The notes beneath the pieces were generated by a model. The model was not told the origin of the DNA. It searched no databases and worked only from the letters and a program-made list of their open reading frames with translations. A program made the translations under genes and the position numbers. From positions 1 to 7,561 of the forward strand of contig DAHXPE010000402.1 in NCBI GenBank assembly GCA_027364495.1: 7,561 bases of DNA, in the 5' to 3' direction. The DNA comes from Candidatus Heimdallarchaeota archaeon. Lineage in GTDB: Archaea; Asgardarchaeota; Heimdallarchaeia; Hodarchaeales; LC-3. This document shows positions 4,467 to 7,561 of the stretch, piece by piece (within the stretch, counting starts at the first letter, position 1; every line of letters starts with the position of its first letter).

Positions 4467-6137
4467 CTGCGTACATCTACAAAAATCCTTTTACCTCTTA
4501 TTTTTTTACCCGTTGTTATTTTCGCTGCTATACAAACTTCCGGAAGCTATCAGGTTTATACAGTAATGAGCAATTCTACTGCTCCTTCTTATGAAACTGG
4601 AGATATAGTGATCCTTGATAAATCATTACCATTCAGTCAGTACAAAGTAGGTGATGCCGTCCTTTATACGCCACCTGATTTCAATGAGATCGTTATCCAT
4701 CGTATTTATGATATTCAAGTAATTAATGGAACTTATTATTTTGCTATCAAAGGTGACTCAAATCCTCAACCCGATACTGTTCCTCAAGCAGGAAATGTCA
4801 CAAATGAGTTGTTAACAAATAGAACCGTTACTTGGTCTGCTTTTTATGGATCAAACACTACTAATCCTACAGCTAAATACATAGTCGCTTCTTATTACCC
4901 TGCAAAAGAAGTTGTCCATGGTAAAGTAATTTTTCGAATTCCCTTACTCGGTTGGTTTTTTGTTCCTTTTAATTCCCCTTTACCAGAACCTTTTCATATC
5001 TTGCCTATTAGTATGTTTAGTGAATTTACTCTTTATTACATTATACTTGTTATTGTCACTTTTTTTGTTATAATGAATATCACAAATTCAGAATTAAAAA
5101 AACTCATTAATGGATTAGCTAATGCTCCATTATTTCATATATCACCAAGTCACGTCAAAATAAAAAGATATTATGCATTTATTATTTATCCACTCATTAT
5201 TTTCGCATTTATATTTTTTGTAGCTACGCCAGTACCGTTAGTTGATAATAATCAAATTGTTCTCCAGTCTGCTTCTCAACTTCACGATGGATCAGTTCCT
5301 TATTCTCATTTGGTCTACGTAGAAACTAAAACCATTAGTTCCTTTTCTGTTAGCCAAAACAATAAGACCGTAATTACACTAGATTTCATGAATCAGACAA
5401 ATACTATGCTCGTCAATATTACCAAAGCTTTCCATGGTACTGGTCAAGACTTAAATACTGCTGAACCTTATAATATTACGAATTTTCAATCTTATCAGCT
5501 AACTGTTGATTTAAATTCAATGTTTGTACGTGCTTCCAGCATTCCGAATGTTCCTGAGTTAGGTCGTTTTTTTGATTATGCTATTCCAGTTCAAACATCT
5601 CCTCCAGTAGGATTAATGACGCAAAATGTATTTTTGGAAGCCTATAATAGTGTGTACAATAATGTTCCTAGCTATACTACTCATTTGAATTTTTCTTTTA
5701 TTCAGGATTTAATTTCCTTTCAATGGAATGTCAAAGCTCATTTTGATCGTAATACCGGTTACCTTGAATATATGCAAGTAGTTCAAACTGAACAACTCTG
5801 GGGAATACCAGAGTATATTGGTATGTTTATCATTGCAATGGCATCGTTTTTGATTTATTACTTAATTAGAAGTAAATTTCAAAAGATGCTTGACGAGAAA
5901 TATGCAATTTTGGTTCAGTCTAATATTGAATCAGCAAAACAGCAAGATCATAATAATAATTTCACTCCAGGAGCACTTTTTGACAAACCTTACGAGTCAA
6001 CAGAAAAGAATGATAATTCCGGAAGTTCACAAAATGAAAATCCTGCTAAAGGAAATAATGGAATCGACTCAACTAAGGAAGATTACAAAAAGAAACTTTC
6101 TTGGGAAGAATACGAAAAATTAGAAAATAAAAAATAA
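4467..6137 (+). CDS. Signal peptidase I (S26B, ER/archaeal type) with extra membrane and outer-surface module
   Basis: Membrane serine protease that removes signal peptides on the outer face. Numbered from CTG 4467 (556 residues): membrane span 7-24, then SNSTAPSYETGD (35-46), which aligns with the family SGSMEPTxxxGD, so S37 is the catalytic serine and T38 replaces the usual Met. H78 in VIHRI is the catalytic His of the Ser-His archaeal/ER type. KGDSNPQPD (95-103) and HGKVIFRIPLLGW (151-163) complete the fold. After the protease come spans at about 183-205 and 235-256, an outer domain of about 190 residues (257-447), a span at about 448-467, and an 89-residue polar, charged tail in the cytosol. 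Ten Asn-X-Ser/Thr sequons lie in the outer parts, five in each. Simple archaeal peptidases are much shorter. The ATG at 4566 would remove the first span and begin two residues before S37's motif, so an upstream start is needed. The added module resembles peptidase-linked archaeal membrane domains, but I cannot name it. Confidence 0.88.
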   Translation: MRTSTKILLPLIFLPVVIFAAIQTSGSYQVYTVMSNSTAPSYETGDIVILDKSLPFSQYKVGDAVLYTPPDFNEIVIHRIYDIQVINGTYYFAIKGDSNPQPDTVPQAGNVTNELLTNRTVTWSAFYGSNTTNPTAKYIVASYYPAKEVVHGKVIFRIPLLGWFFVPFNSPLPEPFHILPISMFSEFTLYYIILVIVTFFVIMNITNSELKKLINGLANAPLFHISPSHVKIKRYYAFIIYPLIIFAFIFFVATPVPLVDNNQIVLQSASQLHDGSVPYSHLVYVETKTISSFSVSQNNKTVITLDFMNQTNTMLVNITKAFHGTGQDLNTAEPYNITNFQSYQLTVDLNSMFVRASSIPNVPELGRFFDYAIPVQTSPPVGLMTQNVFLEAYNSVYNNVPSYTTHLNFSFIQDLISFQWNVKAHFDRNTGYLEYMQVVQTEQLWGIPEYIGMFIIAMASFLIYYLIRSKFQKMLDEKYAILVQSNIESAKQQDHNNNFTPGALFDKPYESTEKNDNSGSSQNENPAKGNNGIDSTKEDYKKKLSWEEYEKLENKK

Positions 6138-6184
6138 TTGTAAAAATATGCGTTTTTATTTGGTTAATAATAAGAAATTTTTTT
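6126..6184. terminator. Bidirectional terminator region between convergent genes
   Basis: After the signal peptidase stop there is a weak hairpin TAAAAA (6141-6146), loop TATGCG, TTTTTA (6153-6158), and a T7 run at 6178-6184. On the minus strand, after the HMG-CoA reductase stop, the same hairpin and the A-rich end of the peptidase gene (6126-6134) supply T-runs. Confidence 0.45.
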
Positions 6185-6211
6185 GTATTTGATTAAAATT
6201 TCATTTTTTAA

Positions 6212-7522
6212 TTATTTCTTACTTTTAGCTTGCAGGTAAGCTTTTTCAACCATATCCATTGTAATTTTCTTGCTTTTCTCTTTTAAAACAATTTCTGTGA
6301 TCTTATCAATTAAAGCTGGATCATCATTATGTTCTTTTACTACATCGTAAGCCAAATTTCTAAGATGAAGTCTCATATGACCAGCTTGTATTCCAACTGT
6401 GGCTAAAGCACGCAATGCACCAAAATTTTGTGCTAAACCAACTGATGCAACTATTTCAGCTAGTTCTGTTGCTTTTGTAACTCCTAAAATTTTAACAGCT
6501 ATTTTTGCAATTGGATGAATTCTTGTAGCACCACCTACAAGTCCTAATGCTAAAGGCAATTCAATTGTCCCTACCAAGTTCCCATCAGCATCCTTTTCAT
6601 ATGTTGTTAATGTTGTGTAGTGACCGGATCTCGATGCGTACGCATGAGCACCTGCTTCAATTGCACGCCAATCATTTGCTGTTGCAACAGTTATTGGTGA
6701 AATAGCATTCATTATTCCTTTATTATGTGTTGTAGCTCTGTAAGAATCAGCAGCTGCAAATGCATAAGCTTCTAATATACCTTCCACTACTTGCTCACCT
6801 GTCATTGTCTCAGTAGCTAATTCGTCTTTATTAAAGACAGCTCTTGCACGAACAATTCTTCTATCAGCCAAATTTGATAGAATTCTTAGAAATACTCTAC
6901 CACCAGTCACTCGTTCTATAATAGGAGCACATGCCTCAACCATTGTATTAACAGCGTTAGCACCCATTGCATCTCCCGTATTAACTATTAAATGTGTTAT
7001 TACCATTGGCCCTCTTATTGTGTCAAGAACTCGTACTTCTAAATCCTTACAGCCACCTCCAAATTTAATTAAAATTGGGTCTTGGGCATTTGCTTTTTCA
7101 ATTATTTCATCTTTTGCTTCTAGTATTTTAAATTTAGCACTAAAAGGATCTGATACATTTACGCATTGTATTTGACCAATCATAATTGGTCCAGAATTTG
7201 TGCATTGAAAACCACCATGTTTTAAGGTTACTTTTGCTGAATTAGATGCTGCTGCTACTACAGATGCTTCCTCAAGCGCTAATGGTACCAAATATTCCTT
7301 TCCGTTTATCTTAAAATTGGTAGCGATTCCCATGGGAACCTGCATAACACCAATAACGTTTTCAATAAAGAAATTTCCATTTTCACCTCCCATAGGTTCT
7401 AATGATTTTTTTAAGGTGTCAACTTCTTCTGTTGTTAAATCAGCCCAATCTTTCACTATATCAATTCTTTCACTAATGGTTTTTTTATAAAACCCTTGAA
7501 ATCTTGATGATTTTTCTGACAT
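6212..7522 (-). CDS. mvaA: Hydroxymethylglutaryl-CoA reductase, class II
   Basis: Reduces HMG-CoA to mevalonate, the precursor of archaeal isoprenoid ether lipids, in the cytosol. The 436 residues are full length and soluble, without the N-terminal membrane spans of eukaryotic enzymes. Motifs follow the Pseudomonas mevalonii class II enzyme with an offset of one residue: RFQGFYK (7-13), ENVIGV (54-59), EEASVVAAAS (84-93) with E84, NTGDAMGANAVNTM (181-194) for dinucleotide binding, RILSNLADRR, K268 in HNKGIMN, D284 in NDWRAIEAGAHAYASRSGHY, and H382 in GHMRLH on the C-terminal flap. All four catalytic residues are present. EEPS is EEAS here. Class I archaeal enzymes read differently around these motifs. 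NADH or NADPH use cannot be settled by eye. The ATG at 7522 has no good Shine-Dalgarno site; a TATA-like box lies about 27 bases upstream. The gene name follows the class II convention. Confidence 0.97.
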   Translation of the reverse strand: MSEKSSRFQGFYKKTISERIDIVKDWADLTTEEVDTLKKSLEPMGGENGNFFIENVIGVMQVPMGIATNFKINGKEYLVPLALEEASVVAAASNSAKVTLKHGGFQCTNSGPIMIGQIQCVNVSDPFSAKFKILEAKDEIIEKANAQDPILIKFGGGCKDLEVRVLDTIRGPMVITHLIVNTGDAMGANAVNTMVEACAPIIERVTGGRVFLRILSNLADRRIVRARAVFNKDELATETMTGEQVVEGILEAYAFAAADSYRATTHNKGIMNAISPITVATANDWRAIEAGAHAYASRSGHYTTLTTYEKDADGNLVGTIELPLALGLVGGATRIHPIAKIAVKILGVTKATELAEIVASVGLAQNFGALRALATVGIQAGHMRLHLRNLAYDVVKEHNDDPALIDKITEIVLKEKSKKITMDMVEKAYLQAKSKK

Positions 7523-7545
7523 CAGTATCTTTTCCGTATTTTTTC

Positions 7546-7553
7546 TATTTATG
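7546..7553 (-). promoter_or_regulatory. TATA-like box for the HMG-CoA reductase gene
   Basis: The minus strand reads CATAAATA, centred about 27 bases before the ATG at 7522, placing initiation at or next to the start codon. This again suggests a leaderless mRNA. The element lies at the window edge, so further upstream sites are not visible. Confidence 0.4.
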
Positions 7554-7561
7554 TAATTTTT

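Noticed and set aside
5890..6123. Open frame in the signal peptidase tail
   Set aside because: Shifted reading of the Asn/Lys-rich cytosolic tail, without start signals.
1..7561. tRNA, rRNA, CRISPR array, transposon ends
   Set aside because: No cloverleaf-like GC-rich stretch, no regularly spaced direct repeats and no transposase motif were seen on either strand; the single inverted copy at 1-101 carries no mobile-element gene.

Overview
The window is AT-rich (G+C roughly one third by eye) and reads as archaeal. It has a short Shine-Dalgarno site plus TATA box in front of one gene, TATA-like boxes about 25-28 bases before the start codon of several others (leaderless style), T-tracts after genes, an ER/archaeal-type signal peptidase, a mevalonate-pathway HMG-CoA reductase and a B-box zinc protein with a membrane hairpin. 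A protein that looks like a ubiquitin-fold domain joined to an E2-fold domain points most to an Asgard archaeon (Loki- or Heimdall-like). That assignment is an inference from gene content, not proof.

Layout. Bases 1-101 are a perfect inverted copy of bases 895-995, inside the second gene; this is either an assembly/amplification fold-back at a contig end or a very recent inverted duplication. A 156-residue unknown protein (99-569, +) takes its start codon from that copy. Next is a 554-residue cysteine-free protein (705-2369, +): ubiquitin-like N-terminus, Cys-less E2/UEV-like domain, long acidic linker and helical C-terminus. Convergent to it lies nadA (2386-3445, -), complete in every motif but split by one extra A in a homopolymer. 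Upstream of nadA on the same strand is a B-box/membrane-hairpin/zinc-ribbon protein (3546-4055, -).

Divergent from the B-box gene, a strong TATA box and Shine-Dalgarno site drive a 47-residue single-span membrane protein (4237-4380, +). A hairpin plus T-tract separates it from a long signal peptidase I (4467-6137, +). The peptidase lacks any ATG/GTG/TTG start before its catalytic serine and carries a second membrane module with a sequon-rich outer domain and a cytoplasmic tail. A class II (bacterial-type) HMG-CoA reductase (6212-7522, -) closes the window, convergent with the peptidase gene.

The genes do not form one pathway. NadA (NAD synthesis) and HMG-CoA reductase (isoprenoid lipids) are housekeeping; the 47-residue protein and the signal peptidase may form a small secretion/membrane unit. 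The Ubl-E2-like protein is the best candidate for undescribed biology. No tRNA, rRNA, CRISPR array or insertion sequence was seen. No gene-free stretch exceeds 300 bases; the longest is 4056-4236 (181 bases), which holds the divergent promoters.
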